From NCBI RefSeq assembly GCF_947301925.1, contig NZ_CAMYUE010000001.1, forward strand, positions 558,001 to 622,000: a stretch of DNA of 64,000 nt, in the 5' to 3' direction. The position numbers and the translations under genes are program-made. The notes beneath the pieces are model-generated. The model was not told where the DNA came from. It was given only the letters and a program-made list of their open reading frames with translations, and ran no database searches. The stretch comes from an uncultured Ruminococcus sp. Its GTDB lineage: Bacteria; Bacillota; Clostridia; Oscillospirales; Ruminococcaceae. Numbering within the stretch: position 1 is the first letter of the stretch; every line of letters starts with the position of its first letter. Shown piece after piece: positions 41,874 to 51,198 of this stretch.

Positions 41874-42869
41874 ATGACAGTACGCGAACAGATCGAGATC
41901 AGTGAAAACGGTATTCTCGGAAAGTATGCCTGCACAAGCGTTGACGAGGTCGGCACAAAGCGCGAGCGCTATGAGGAAAAATGTCCCTACCGCACCGAGT
42001 TCCAGCGTGACCGCGACCGCATACTCCACTGCAACTCCTTCCGCAGACTCAAGCGCAAGACACAGGTATTCCTTTCACCTGTGGGAGACCACTACAGAAC
42101 AAGACTGACCCATACCCTTGAGGTCGCTCAGATAGCGAGGACTATTTCCCGCGGAATGCGCCTCAACGAGGATCTCACCGAGGCTATCGCTCTCGGTCAT
42201 GATCTTGGGCACTCTCCCTTCGGCCACTGCGGCGAGAAGACACTCAACGACATCTGCCCTCACGGCTTCAAGCACTACGAGCAGAGCGTGAGAGTGGTGG
42301 AGGTTCTGGAAAAGAAGGGCAAAGGCCTGAACCTGACATATGCGGTGCGAAACGGCATACTCTGTCATACCAACATGACAGCCGACACAAAGGAGGGCAA
42401 TATCGTCCGCCTTGCCGATACCATCGCCTATATCAACCACGATATCGAGGACTCTATCCGCGCGGGGATACTCAGCAATGACGATCTCCCCCGTGACTGC
42501 GTAAGAACTCTTGGCAGGACCAAGACCCAGCGCATAACCACGCTTATCTCCTCCGTCATTGAGCACGGAGCTGTGGATATAGACTTTGCTCCCGAGATAC
42601 GCAAGGCTCACGACGCCCTGAAGAGGTTCATGTTCGAGAAGGTCTACACCAATCCTGCGGCAAAGGCCGAGGAGGGCAAGGCCGAGCAGCTGGTGCGCAA
42701 GCTGTACTCCTACTTTATCGAGCATAGTAACAAGCTGCCGGAGGAATACCGCAGTATAATGAAGCAATCAGACGCAGACCGAGCTGTCTGCGATTACATA
42801 TCGGGTATGAGCGACGAGTACGCCGTCGATCTCTACACCGAATTGTTCGTACCGAAATTCTGGAAGTGA
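41874..42869 (+). CDS. dgt: Deoxyguanosinetriphosphate triphosphohydrolase-like HD protein
   Basis: The 331-residue HD-domain enzyme hydrolyses dNTPs to deoxynucleosides and triphosphate. It shows the motif RTRLTHTLEVAQIARTI (residues 79-95), HD in GHDLGHSPFGHCGEKTL, and further metal and phosphate residues (HYEQSVRVVE, RLADTIAYINHDIEDS). It precedes dnaG by ten bases, in the order dgt-dnaG-rpoD common in clostridia. This links nucleotide pool control with replication. It starts at an ATG behind AGGAGGAG. Confidence 0.93.
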   Translation: MTVREQIEISENGILGKYACTSVDEVGTKRERYEEKCPYRTEFQRDRDRILHCNSFRRLKRKTQVFLSPVGDHYRTRLTHTLEVAQIARTISRGMRLNEDLTEAIALGHDLGHSPFGHCGEKTLNDICPHGFKHYEQSVRVVEVLEKKGKGLNLTYAVRNGILCHTNMTADTKEGNIVRLADTIAYINHDIEDSIRAGILSNDDLPRDCVRTLGRTKTQRITTLISSVIEHGAVDIDFAPEIRKAHDALKRFMFEKVYTNPAAKAEEGKAEQLVRKLYSYFIEHSNKLPEEYRSIMKQSDADRAVCDYISGMSDEYAVDLYTELFVPKFWK

Positions 42870-42878
42870 GGAGATACA

Positions 42879-44615
42879 ATGCCTCAGAACGACGAATTTC
42901 TCTATAATCTGCGAAACGCCAACCCTATCGAGACTGTCATGGGCGGATATGTGAACCTGATACGGCGCGGACGGAATTACGTCTGCTCCTGCCCCTTCCA
43001 TTCCGAAAAGACCCCCTCCTGCACTATATTCACCGACACCCAGAGCTTCTACTGCTTCGGATGTGGCGCAGGCGGCGACGTCATAACCTTTACCATGAAG
43101 ATGGAGAACCTGGATTTCTCCGAGGCTGTCAAGCTTCTTGCGCAGCGCTCGGGCATGGAGGTCCCCGAATACGGCAGGAAGGACAGCGGCTACGCAAAGC
43201 GCAAGACCCGTATCTACGAGATGAACCGCCTTGCCGCCAATTACTTCTACACAAACCTTATCAAAGGCGCCGACAAGACAGGGCTGCAATACTTCGCAAA
43301 CCGTAAGCTGTCCCCTCAGACCATAAAGAAGTACGGTCTGGGCTATGCCTCGGATTCGTGGACGGATCTCACCGACCACCTCCGCTCAAAGGGCTACTCC
43401 GACGAGGAGATCATCGACGCATGGCTGGCTGGCAGCAAGAACGGACGCACATTCGATATGTTCCGCAAGAGAGTCATGTTCCCTATCGTTGACCTTCGCG
43501 GCAATATAATAGGCTTCGGCGGCCGGGTCCTTGACGACTCACAGCCGAAATACCTTAACACGGGAAAAACTCCCGTATTCGACAAGGGCTCAAATCTGTT
43601 CTCCATGAACTTCGCAAAGAACTCCAACGCCAAGCGGCTGATACTCTGCGAGGGTTATATGGACGTTATCGCCGTAAATCAGGCAGGATTCGAGAATGTG
43701 GTGGCAACTCTGGGAACCGCCATAACCCCCGATCAGGCAAGGCTCATAAGCCATTATGCCGAGGAGGTAATCGTTGCCTACGACAGCGACGGCGCAGGAC
43801 AGAAGGCCACTCAGAAAGCTATCAATCACTTCGCGGACGTAGGTCTGCGCACAAGGATAATCCACATGGAGGGCGCCAAGGATCCCGACGAGTTCATAAA
43901 GAAGTTCGGAAGAGACCGCTTCCGTATGCTGCTTGACGGCTCCAACGACGCAAACGACTTCATGCTGGACAAGTGCGAGGACGGCCTTGATCTTTCCACC
44001 GATATCGGCCGTGTGGAGCTGCTGAAGCGCACCTCAAAGGTGCTGGCAGGCATAGAATCTCCTCTGGAAAGAGAGGTCTACATATCAAGAACGTCCAAGA
44101 AGTGCGATATACCCGTTCAGGTGCTGAAGGCTCACATAGACACCATGCTGAAAAAGAACAGCAGCAGCGCCAAGAAGAACGAATGGCGGAACATCAAGGC
44201 AAAAACCACTTATATACGCGACGATATCAACCCCGACGCAGTCAGCAACAAGAAGCAGGCACGCGCCGAGGAGACTATAATCAGCTACCTTCTCACCCGC
44301 CCCGGCGAATGGGAGGACGTTGAGAAGCTTGCGCCGCCAGAATGCTTCGTCACCGCCTTCAATAAGAAGGTCTACACGGCATTGCTGGAGCGCATGAAGA
44401 ATTCCGACAGATTTACCATATCTATGCTGTCCGACGTATTTTCCACCGAGGAAATGGGAAGGATAAGCGGAATAGCAGCAAAAAAGCGCGAGGTGGCGGT
44501 GACGCTGGACGTTGTCGCCGACTGCGCAAAGGTGCTGAAAAGCAACAGACCCGCGGCTGACGGAGAACTGAGCAACGACGAGCTGCTGGAGCTCTTCCGT
44601 TCAAAAAACAAATAG
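42879..44615 (+). CDS. dnaG: DNA primase
   Basis: DnaG makes RNA primers for replication. The 578-residue protein has the N-terminal CHC2 zinc finger (Cys38, His41, Cys59, Cys62: [11 protein letters not shown]... [10 protein letters not shown]), the RNA polymerase core with the TOPRIM motifs ([18 protein letters not shown] and [10 protein letters not shown]) and a helical C-terminal helicase-binding region. It starts at an ATG behind GAGGAGAT. Confidence 0.97.
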   Translation: MPQNDEFLYNLRNANPIETVMGGYVNLIRRGRNYVCSCPFHSEKTPSCTIFTDTQSFYCFGCGAGGDVITFTMKMENLDFSEAVKLLAQRSGMEVPEYGRKDSGYAKRKTRIYEMNRLAANYFYTNLIKGADKTGLQYFANRKLSPQTIKKYGLGYASDSWTDLTDHLRSKGYSDEEIIDAWLAGSKNGRTFDMFRKRVMFPIVDLRGNIIGFGGRVLDDSQPKYLNTGKTPVFDKGSNLFSMNFAKNSNAKRLILCEGYMDVIAVNQAGFENVVATLGTAITPDQARLISHYAEEVIVAYDSDGAGQKATQKAINHFADVGLRTRIIHMEGAKDPDEFIKKFGRDRFRMLLDGSNDANDFMLDKCEDGLDLSTDIGRVELLKRTSKVLAGIESPLEREVYISRTSKKCDIPVQVLKAHIDTMLKKNSSSAKKNEWRNIKAKTTYIRDDINPDAVSNKKQARAEETIISYLLTRPGEWEDVEKLAPPECFVTAFNKKVYTALLERMKNSDRFTISMLSDVFSTEEMGRISGIAAKKREVAVTLDVVADCAKVLKSNRPAADGELSNDELLELFRSKNK

Positions 44616-44628
44616 GAGGATAAAAAAT

Positions 44629-45708
44629 ATGGAAAAGAAAAACACCATCGAAGCCCTTATGGAACAGGGCAAGACCAACGGCAAGCTCACCACAAAGGAG
44701 ATCACCGACGCACTGGAGGAGCTTGATTTCGACGTTGATCAGATCAATACCTTCTATGACAACTGTGAAAACCTCAATATCGAGATCGTTGAGGACATGA
44801 ACCTTGACGCCGACCTGAAGATAGGTCTCGATTCAAATATGACGGACGATCTGGAAATGGCTCTCTCCACCGAGGGTATCGCCATTGACGACCCCGTAAA
44901 GATCTACCTCAAGGAGATTGGCCGTGTGCCTCTTCTCACCACCGAGGAAGAGATCGAGCTGGCTCAGAGAATGGCCAAGGGCGATCCCTACGCAAAGAAG
45001 AGACTGTCTGAGGCTAACCTCCGTCTTGTCGTATCCATTGCAAAGAAGTATGTGGGCAGAGGTATGCAGTTCCTGGATCTTATTCAGGAGGGCAACCTGG
45101 GTCTTATCAAGGCTGTTGAGAAATTCGACTACACAAAGGGCTTCAAGTTCTCCACATACGCTACATGGTGGATCCGTCAGGCCATCACCCGCGCTATAGC
45201 AGATCAGGCAAGAACTATCCGTATCCCCGTACACATGGTGGAGACTATCACCAAGGTAAAGAAGGTATCAAGCCAGCTTCTTCACGAGAACGGTCACGAC
45301 CCCAGCCCCGAGGAGATAGCGGACAAGCTGAATATGCCTGTGGACAAGGTACGCGAGATCATGCGTGTCGCTCAGGATCCCGTATCCCTTGAAACTCCTA
45401 TCGGCGAGGAGGAGGACAGCCATCTCGGCGACTTTATACCCGACGACGACGCTCCCGCACCTGCTGAGGCAGCTTCACATACTCTCCTGAAGGAGCAGCT
45501 CAACGAGGTGCTCTCCACACTTACAGACCGTGAGGCAAAGGTGCTGAAGCTCCGCTTCGGTCTCGAGGACGGCAAGTCCCGCACCCTCGAGGAGGTTGGC
45601 CAGCGCTTCGATGTTACCCGTGAGCGTATCCGCCAGATAGAGGCAAAGGCACTGAGAAAGCTCCGTCACCCCAGCAGGAGCAAGAAGGTCAAGGACTTCC
45701 TCGACTGA
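44629..45708 (+). CDS. rpoD: RNA polymerase primary sigma factor
   Basis: The 359-residue housekeeping sigma factor has an acidic N-terminal region 1.1, region 1.2 ([19 protein letters not shown]), region 2 ([39 protein letters not shown]... [13 protein letters not shown]), region 3 and region 4 with the helix-turn-helix ([28 protein letters not shown]). The promoters seen in this window (TTGACA-17-TATAAT) fit its expected specificity. It ends the dgt-dnaG-rpoD operon. Confidence 0.98.
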   Translation: MEKKNTIEALMEQGKTNGKLTTKEITDALEELDFDVDQINTFYDNCENLNIEIVEDMNLDADLKIGLDSNMTDDLEMALSTEGIAIDDPVKIYLKEIGRVPLLTTEEEIELAQRMAKGDPYAKKRLSEANLRLVVSIAKKYVGRGMQFLDLIQEGNLGLIKAVEKFDYTKGFKFSTYATWWIRQAITRAIADQARTIRIPVHMVETITKVKKVSSQLLHENGHDPSPEEIADKLNMPVDKVREIMRVAQDPVSLETPIGEEEDSHLGDFIPDDDAPAPAEAASHTLLKEQLNEVLSTLTDREAKVLKLRFGLEDGKSRTLEEVGQRFDVTRERIRQIEAKALRKLRHPSRSKKVKDFLD

Positions 45709-45727
45709 GCATAATAAGATATTTCCG

Positions 45728-45754
45728 AAAGCCGCCAGAAATGGCGGCTTTTTA
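45728..45754 (+). terminator. Terminator after rpoD
   Basis: AAAGCCGCCA/TGGCGGCTTT with a short loop is followed by TTATT, and directly abuts the next promoter. Confidence 0.92.
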
Positions 45755-45783
45755 TTGACAATCGCGCTCCGATGTAGTATAAT
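45755..45783 (+). promoter_or_regulatory. Consensus promoter of the EAL-beta-helix gene
   Basis: Perfect TTGACA and TATAAT boxes are 17 bases apart. Transcription should start near 45790, 111 bases before the start codon. Confidence 0.9.
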
Positions 45784-45789
45784 AAAAAT

Positions 45790-45900
45790 GTATAAATTGT
45801 ACGTTATCACGGTCTCCTGCTGACCGTTAAAAACGCAGGTACGCAAAGGGAAACAAGCCGCAGCATATCCCGCGCGGCTCCCAAGGTATAAGGAGCGAGC
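45790..45900 (+). promoter_or_regulatory. Structured 5' leader of the EAL-beta-helix gene
   Basis: The leader of about 110 nt holds a hairpin CGGTC/GACCG (45810-45826). It is followed by a purine-rich single-stranded-looking stretch (ACGCAAAGGGAAACA) and a second stem AGCCGC/GCGGCT whose base can be extended by GGG/CCC. The ribosome-binding site AAGGAG follows. The size and structure resemble a riboswitch or a protein-binding leader, but I cannot match the c-di-GMP-I, c-di-GMP-II or other classes. Confidence 0.4.
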
Positions 45901-48639
45901 ATGAGTATATTTGATTTTAGCAAAACTCCTCCCGCGCTGAGCCATGACTGGCAGGTATTCCAGCAGTTTGTAGGCAATATAGGTGCGTTTACCTACATTG
46001 CAAAGGAAAAGGCCGCTTACCTCGATGCCGCAGCCTGTCATATGCTCGGTTGCCCGAGTGAAAAGATCAACGAATTCGAATTCTTCAACCTTCTCGAAAA
46101 GATCTCAAAATGTCCCGTGGAAGGTCAGAAGCATATATATAAATTCACCGACGGAAATACCTCGCGCTACATAAAGATGAACATATACGAGAGCAGCGAC
46201 GAATGGCTGGGATTCGTACAGGACTTCACACGCCAGATAACCGATATCAACGACCGTCAGGCCTTTGTGGAGTACGATCCTGTCACAAGACTCCCCTCCT
46301 ATCCCTCCTTCTCTCAGAAGATAAAGAATATCCTGCCCGAGACGCAGCACGCCTGCCTTGCTACCATTTACATAAACGGCATAGACAAGCTGGGCTCCTA
46401 CCTCACTGTGGACAATACCAACAGCTGTATCACCTCCGTGGCCGAGGCGCTGAAGGGCTTCGCCAGCGATACGCTGATAATCGGCTCCAAGTCAAACTAT
46501 GAGATATGCGTGTTCTTCCGCGACTGCGACAAGATGAGCATTTACAATATCCTCAACAGTATGGACGAGGCCGTACAGAACTGCATACTTACCGACGACT
46601 TCGGCGAGATAATAGATATTTCCGACAAGAGCCGCATCAGCCTTTCTATCGGCTGCGCTTCCTTCCCCGAGGAGGCCTCCGACTTCAATATGCTGGTGAA
46701 CTATTCCGAGTTCGCACTATTTGAAGCCAGAACGGACAAGCGCTCTGTCATCAACTGGTTCTCGGAGGAGAACTATGTCCGCGAAAAGGACTCATACCGC
46801 AATGCGCAGACATTCTCCCGCATAGTGCAGGAAAACCTGCTTACCTACTACCTCCAGCCTATCGTGGAGACCCATACGGGCGAGATAGTGGCCTATGAGG
46901 CTCTTATGAGGACCGTCGGCGACATAAAAATGCCGCCGAAGCAGATACTCAAGATCGCGGACGCACAGAACGACCTCTACGCTGTCGAGAAACTCACATT
47001 CTTCAATACACTGAAGCTTCTCAGCGATAATCAGCAGATATTCGAGAACAGGAAGCTGTTCATAAACTGCCTGCCAAACCATCTTCTCAGCGACGAGGAC
47101 TTCAATGAGCTGTACCTGACCTACGGCGAGCTCCTTGAAAAGACCGTAATTGAGATAGTGGAGGAGTCCGCTTCCTCTGCAAAGGGCATTGAAACGCTGA
47201 AAAAGCGCTGCGGCTTCGCAAGAGCCATGCTTGCCATCGACGACTACGGAACAGGCTATTCCAACAGCTCCAATCTGCTGCATTACTCCCCCGATTATAT
47301 CAAGATCGACCGTTCCCTCATAAGCGATATCCACAACGACCTGAAAAAGCAGCAGCTTGTCACAGCGGTAATCGAGTTCTGCCACGACAATCAGCTGAAA
47401 TCACTGGCCGAGGGCGTCGAGACCTTGCAGGAGCTCAAAACGGTGATACGCCTGGGCGTTGATCTGGTGCAGGGCTACTATACTTCAAAGCCCAAGCCCC
47501 TCTTCCTCAATAGCATTTCCGCTGATATCAAGGACGAGATAATCAAGACCAATCTGGAGACCCGTCCCGACGGCGTAAAGAAGATATACGCCGCTCAGAA
47601 CGATACAGAGGTGGATCTGCTGAAGCTGGCTCTTGAAAAATACACCGACATACACGTTTATCAGAGCAAGCTCACCATTGTGGGCGATCCCGACAAGCCC
47701 GTGAAGATGAATATATCCGTCATGGACAACCACAGCTGTGAGCTCACACTGAAAAACGTCAATATGATAAGCGGCAACAGCAAGCCCACTATCTCCGTGG
47801 GCGAGTATGCAAGACTTGTCCTCAATGTGGTCAAGAACAACAAGCTTGGCTATTCGGGAATATACGTCCCCATGGGCTCGCAGTTCGAGCTGGGAGGCAA
47901 GGGCAATCTCACCATTGACTGCTACGCCTCTGAGGGCATCGGCATAGGAAACGACTACGACCACGGCTACGGTGATATCACCGTGGACTTCGGCGGAACT
48001 CTCGAAATAATCTCCAACAGCGTGGAATCCATGTGTATCGGCGGCGGATATAACGACGACGATTCGGAGATAAACCTCCGCTCCGGCAATGTGAAGATAT
48101 ATATGTACTCCCACAACGGCCTTGCAGTGGGCAGCTTCAACGGCGACGCCAACATAGATATCGGTGAGGACTGCTCAATGGATATCACCATTTCCGGAAA
48201 CCGCGTTACAGGTATCGGAAGCTGCAAGGGCATAGCCACTATAAGCTCAGGTGCCGATATCACCATGTCATGCACCGGCGCTCAGGCTGTGGGTATCGGC
48301 GTCCTTGAGGACGGCGAGGGCAGTATCTACATCAGGCAGGGCAAGATCGATATGAAGATGCGCTCCGCCAAGCACTCCGCTATCGGCGCCATGAAGGGCA
48401 GCGTCAACACCAAGATAAGGGACGCAGTTATCACTATTGACTCCGAGGGCGACGATGTTACCGGTATCGGTGACGCAGCAGGCACGGGCAATGTGAATAT
48501 CATCGATTCCGAGGTATCCCTTGTGCTCAACGCAGGCAATCCCAAGGACATCGGCACGGAAAGCGGCGACGTCCAGATACAGAATTCAAACGTAAGCTCG
48601 CTGGTAAACAACAAACGCACGACTTACGCAAGCAACTAA
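45901..48639 (+). CDS. GGDEF(degenerate)-EAL protein fused to a C-terminal beta-helix repeat domain
   Basis: The 912-residue protein has no signal peptide or membrane helix. It contains an N-terminal PAS-like region (about 15-118), a GGDEF-like domain (120-285) whose active site is lost (IIGSKSNYE) and an EAL domain (about 300-545). The EAL domain keeps AYEALMR, DDYGTGYSN, KIDRSLI and AEGVET, so phosphodiesterase activity is likely. Residues 560-905 form a glycine-rich repeat domain in which GIG-like turns recur at about 680, 712, 742, 771, 798, 827, 855 and 883 (period about 29) between short beta strands (DITVDFGGTLEIISN and similar). This is the pattern of a right-handed beta-helix usually seen in surface proteins. 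The leader is structured, and the partner or ligand is unknown. Confidence 0.88.
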   Translation: MSIFDFSKTPPALSHDWQVFQQFVGNIGAFTYIAKEKAAYLDAAACHMLGCPSEKINEFEFFNLLEKISKCPVEGQKHIYKFTDGNTSRYIKMNIYESSDEWLGFVQDFTRQITDINDRQAFVEYDPVTRLPSYPSFSQKIKNILPETQHACLATIYINGIDKLGSYLTVDNTNSCITSVAEALKGFASDTLIIGSKSNYEICVFFRDCDKMSIYNILNSMDEAVQNCILTDDFGEIIDISDKSRISLSIGCASFPEEASDFNMLVNYSEFALFEARTDKRSVINWFSEENYVREKDSYRNAQTFSRIVQENLLTYYLQPIVETHTGEIVAYEALMRTVGDIKMPPKQILKIADAQNDLYAVEKLTFFNTLKLLSDNQQIFENRKLFINCLPNHLLSDEDFNELYLTYGELLEKTVIEIVEESASSAKGIETLKKRCGFARAMLAIDDYGTGYSNSSNLLHYSPDYIKIDRSLISDIHNDLKKQQLVTAVIEFCHDNQLKSLAEGVETLQELKTVIRLGVDLVQGYYTSKPKPLFLNSISADIKDEIIKTNLETRPDGVKKIYAAQNDTEVDLLKLALEKYTDIHVYQSKLTIVGDPDKPVKMNISVMDNHSCELTLKNVNMISGNSKPTISVGEYARLVLNVVKNNKLGYSGIYVPMGSQFELGGKGNLTIDCYASEGIGIGNDYDHGYGDITVDFGGTLEIISNSVESMCIGGGYNDDDSEINLRSGNVKIYMYSHNGLAVGSFNGDANIDIGEDCSMDITISGNRVTGIGSCKGIATISSGADITMSCTGAQAVGIGVLEDGEGSIYIRQGKIDMKMRSAKHSAIGAMKGSVNTKIRDAVITIDSEGDDVTGIGDAAGTGNVNIIDSEVSLVLNAGNPKDIGTESGDVQIQNSNVSSLVNNKRTTYASN

Positions 48640-48650
48640 AAGCTTATTAT

Positions 48651-48671
48651 CCCCGCCCTGTCAGGGCGGGG
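48651..48671. terminator. GC-rich hairpin after the EAL-beta-helix gene
   Basis: A perfect 10-bp stem CCCCGCCCTG/CAGGGCGGGG with a one-base loop position lies 11 bases after the stop codon. There is no T tract on the plus strand, so termination may be inefficient and ychF may be partly cotranscribed. Confidence 0.55.
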
Positions 48672-48701
48672 TAACATATGATATGAAAGGTAAGAATAAA
48701 T

Positions 48702-49796
48702 ATGAAACTTGGTATGGTAGGTCTGCCCAACGTGGGCAAAAGCACTCTTTTCAACGCTCTGACAAACGCAGGTGCGGAATCGGCCAATTATCCCTTCTGC
48801 ACTATCGAAAAGAACGTTGGTATAGTATCCGTCCCCGACGAGAGACTGGACAAGCTGGCTGAAATGTATGAGCCTGACAAGTTCACTCCCGCTACCCTGG
48901 AATTCGTTGATATCGCCGGTCTGGTAAAGGGCGCTTCAAAGGGCGAGGGACTGGGAAACAAGTTCCTTGCGGATATCCGCGAGGTGGACGCTATCGTTCA
49001 CGTTGTACGCTGCTTTGAAGACCCGAATATTATCCACGTTGACGGCAGTATCAATCCCCTCCGCGACATCGAGACCATTAATCTGGAGCTCATCTTCTCC
49101 GATATCGAAATGGTTGACAGACGTATCGACCGCGCAAAGAAGGCTGCAAAGGGCGATAAGAAATACCTTGCGGAGATAGATTTCCTCGAAAGACTGAAGA
49201 CTCATCTTGAAAGCGGCAAGTCCGCAAGAGGCTTTGACTTCACAGAGGATGAGCGCGAGCTTATAAAGTCAACTCCCCTGCTCTCCGCAAAGCCCGTTAT
49301 CTATGCGGCTAACCTCAGCGAGGAGGACTTCACGAACAATATCGACACAAACGAGAACTACAAGGCTGTCTGCAAGCTTGCAGAGGAGGAGCACTCCGCT
49401 GTACTGCCTATCTGCGCTCAGATAGAGGCAGAGATCTCCGATATGGGCGACGAGGACAAGGCTATGTTCCTCAGCGAGCTGGGTCTTGAGGTATCGGGAC
49501 TCAACCGTATCATCAAGGAGGGCTATTCTCTCCTGGGTCTTATCTCCTACCTTACCGCAGGCAAGCAGGAGGTCCGCGCATGGACTATCACCAAGGGCAC
49601 CAAGGCTCCCCAGGCAGCAGGTAAGATACACACGGACTTCGAGAAGGGCTTTATCCGTGCGGAGGTCATCTCCTACGACGACCTCATGGCCTGTGGAAGC
49701 ATGGCTGCCGCCAAGGAAAAGGGTCTTGTACGCCTTGAGGGCAAGGAGTACGTTATGCAGGACGGAGATATAGTTCTGTTCAGATTTAATGTGTGA
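48702..49796 (+). CDS. ychF: Ribosome-binding GTPase/ATPase YchF
   Basis: YchF (Ola1 homologue) is an Obg-family P-loop protein that prefers ATP and binds ribosomes. The 364 residues start with MKLGMVGLPNVGKSTLFNALT. Switch and G3 elements (FVDIAGLVKGASKGEGLGNKFL) follow, then the non-canonical G4 region (VIYAANLSEEDF) typical of YchF and the C-terminal TGS domain (GLISYLTAGKQEVRAWTI... RAEVISYDD). The ATG has GAAAGG upstream. Confidence 0.97.
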   Translation: MKLGMVGLPNVGKSTLFNALTNAGAESANYPFCTIEKNVGIVSVPDERLDKLAEMYEPDKFTPATLEFVDIAGLVKGASKGEGLGNKFLADIREVDAIVHVVRCFEDPNIIHVDGSINPLRDIETINLELIFSDIEMVDRRIDRAKKAAKGDKKYLAEIDFLERLKTHLESGKSARGFDFTEDERELIKSTPLLSAKPVIYAANLSEEDFTNNIDTNENYKAVCKLAEEEHSAVLPICAQIEAEISDMGDEDKAMFLSELGLEVSGLNRIIKEGYSLLGLISYLTAGKQEVRAWTITKGTKAPQAAGKIHTDFEKGFIRAEVISYDDLMACGSMAAAKEKGLVRLEGKEYVMQDGDIVLFRFNV

Positions 49797-49828
49797 TTTG
49801 AATTATTAGTGAACAGTGATAAGTTTCG

Positions 49829-49876
49829 GGCGGATAATATCCGCCCCTACTAACGGGACGCCGTCCCCTACAAATA
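49829..49876. repeat. REP-like palindromic element upstream of glnA-like gene
   Basis: Two adjacent palindromes lie here: GGGCGGAT-AAT-ATCCGCCC (49829-49847) and GGGACG-C-CGTCCC (49856-49868), joined by CCTACTAAC and followed by CCTACAAAT. This composition resembles short dispersed intergenic palindromes seen in many clostridial genomes. No second copy occurs in this window. Confidence 0.5.
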
Positions 49877-49894
49877 TAAACTGGAGGTCTTTCA

Positions 49895-51190
49895 ATGAGC
49901 TTTTCTCCTAAAGAGATACTGAAATTCGTTGAAGAGAACGACGTAAAATTTATAAGACTTACTTTCTGCGATATGTTCGGCAATCTCAAAAACGTGGCTA
50001 TCATGCCAAACGAGCTTCCGAGAGCATTTGAATTCGGCATTCCCTTCGATGCTTCATGTATCGACGAGAGCTGCTCCGATCTGCTTCTCGTGCCCGATAT
50101 ATCCACTCTGTCCGTTCTCCCCTGGAGACCTAAATCAGGACGCGTCGTCCGCTTCTTCTGCTCGCTGAAAAACACCGACGGAAGCGACTATGTCGGCGAT
50201 ATGCGCTCTGAACTCACAAACTATATCAATCAGCTCCGTCTGGACGGGTATTCCTGCGAAATGGGCACAAAGTGCGAATTCTATCTATTTGAGCTGGACG
50301 AGCGCGGCGAGCCGACAAAGATACCTCACGACAAGGGCGGATATCTGGACGTTGCTCCGCTGGATAAGTGCGAAAATGCAAGACGTGAGATTTGTCTCTC
50401 CCTCGAAGAAATGGGCATGAGCCCCAAGAGCTCCTGCCACAAGCACGGTCCCGCGCAGAACGAGATAGAGTTCCGCGAGAGCGAGCCCATTACAGCTGCG
50501 GACAATATGGTACACTACAAGACCGTGGTTAAGTCCATAGCTGCTCAGAACGGCCTTTTTGCTTCATTTATGCCCAAGCCTCTGCCGGACGAGCATGGCA
50601 GCGCTCTCAGCATTTCCATAAGCCTAAAAAAGGGCGGAGAGAATATCTTCGGCAGCGATATCAACGCTATGCCGATGGATGGAAAGTGCTTCCTTTCCGG
50701 AGTTCTCAGCAGAATGAGAGAGATAACCGCATTCCTCAACTCCACCACAAACTCCTACAAGCGCTTCGGCATAGGCTATGCGCCCAAATACATAAACTGG
50801 TCCTCCGAGAACTGCGCTCAGCTCATAAGAGTACCGAAGCCCGTGGGGATATCTCCCCGTATCGAGATACGCTCCGCAGACGCCTGCTGCAATCCCTATA
50901 TCACCTTTAAACTCATACTGGCGGCAGGTATAGAGGGCATACAGTCACGGGACTGCTCAATATTTGAAAGCTCCATGCACAGCGGCTCGGCTGCCTCTGT
51001 ATTCCAGCCCCTCCCCTCTTCTCTGGAGGAGGCTGCTGCTATCGCAAAGGACAGCGATTTCGTAAAGCGTACCCTCTCACAGGAGATACGCGATAATGTC
51101 TTTGCACAGCTCGACAAGCAGATACAGGACTACGAAATGGCTGATGACAAGGATAAATTCGAGGAGATGTCCTACTTCAAATTCGTGTGA
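49895..51190 (+). CDS. Glutamine synthetase-like protein with degenerate metal site
   Basis: The 431-residue protein follows the type I glutamine synthetase fold: N-terminal beta-grasp (IRLTFCDMFGNLKNVAI), central region (GGYLDVAPLDKCENARREI) and RIEIRSADACCNPY with the substrate arginine. Several catalytic ligands are changed. The first Glu of the ExE metal pair is Lys (GTKCEFYLF), the Glu of the HHE motif is Lys (SCHKHGPAQNEI), and the active-site His of GSGxHxxxSL is replaced (HGSALSISISL). It is therefore probably not a normal synthetase, and may be regulatory or have another activity. An ANTAR regulator gene follows by eight bases. It starts at an ATG behind GGAGG. Confidence 0.85.
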   Translation: MSFSPKEILKFVEENDVKFIRLTFCDMFGNLKNVAIMPNELPRAFEFGIPFDASCIDESCSDLLLVPDISTLSVLPWRPKSGRVVRFFCSLKNTDGSDYVGDMRSELTNYINQLRLDGYSCEMGTKCEFYLFELDERGEPTKIPHDKGGYLDVAPLDKCENARREICLSLEEMGMSPKSSCHKHGPAQNEIEFRESEPITAADNMVHYKTVVKSIAAQNGLFASFMPKPLPDEHGSALSISISLKKGGENIFGSDINAMPMDGKCFLSGVLSRMREITAFLNSTTNSYKRFGIGYAPKYINWSSENCAQLIRVPKPVGISPRIEIRSADACCNPYITFKLILAAGIEGIQSRDCSIFESSMHSGSAASVFQPLPSSLEEAAAIAKDSDFVKRTLSQEIRDNVFAQLDKQIQDYEMADDKDKFEEMSYFKFV

Positions 51191-51198
51191 GGATATAA

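Noticed and set aside
45790..45900. Known c-di-GMP riboswitch in the leader of the EAL-beta-helix gene
   Set aside because: Fragments such as GCAAAG and GGAAACA occur but the full class I or II core and pairing order cannot be laid out. It is kept only as an unassigned leader.
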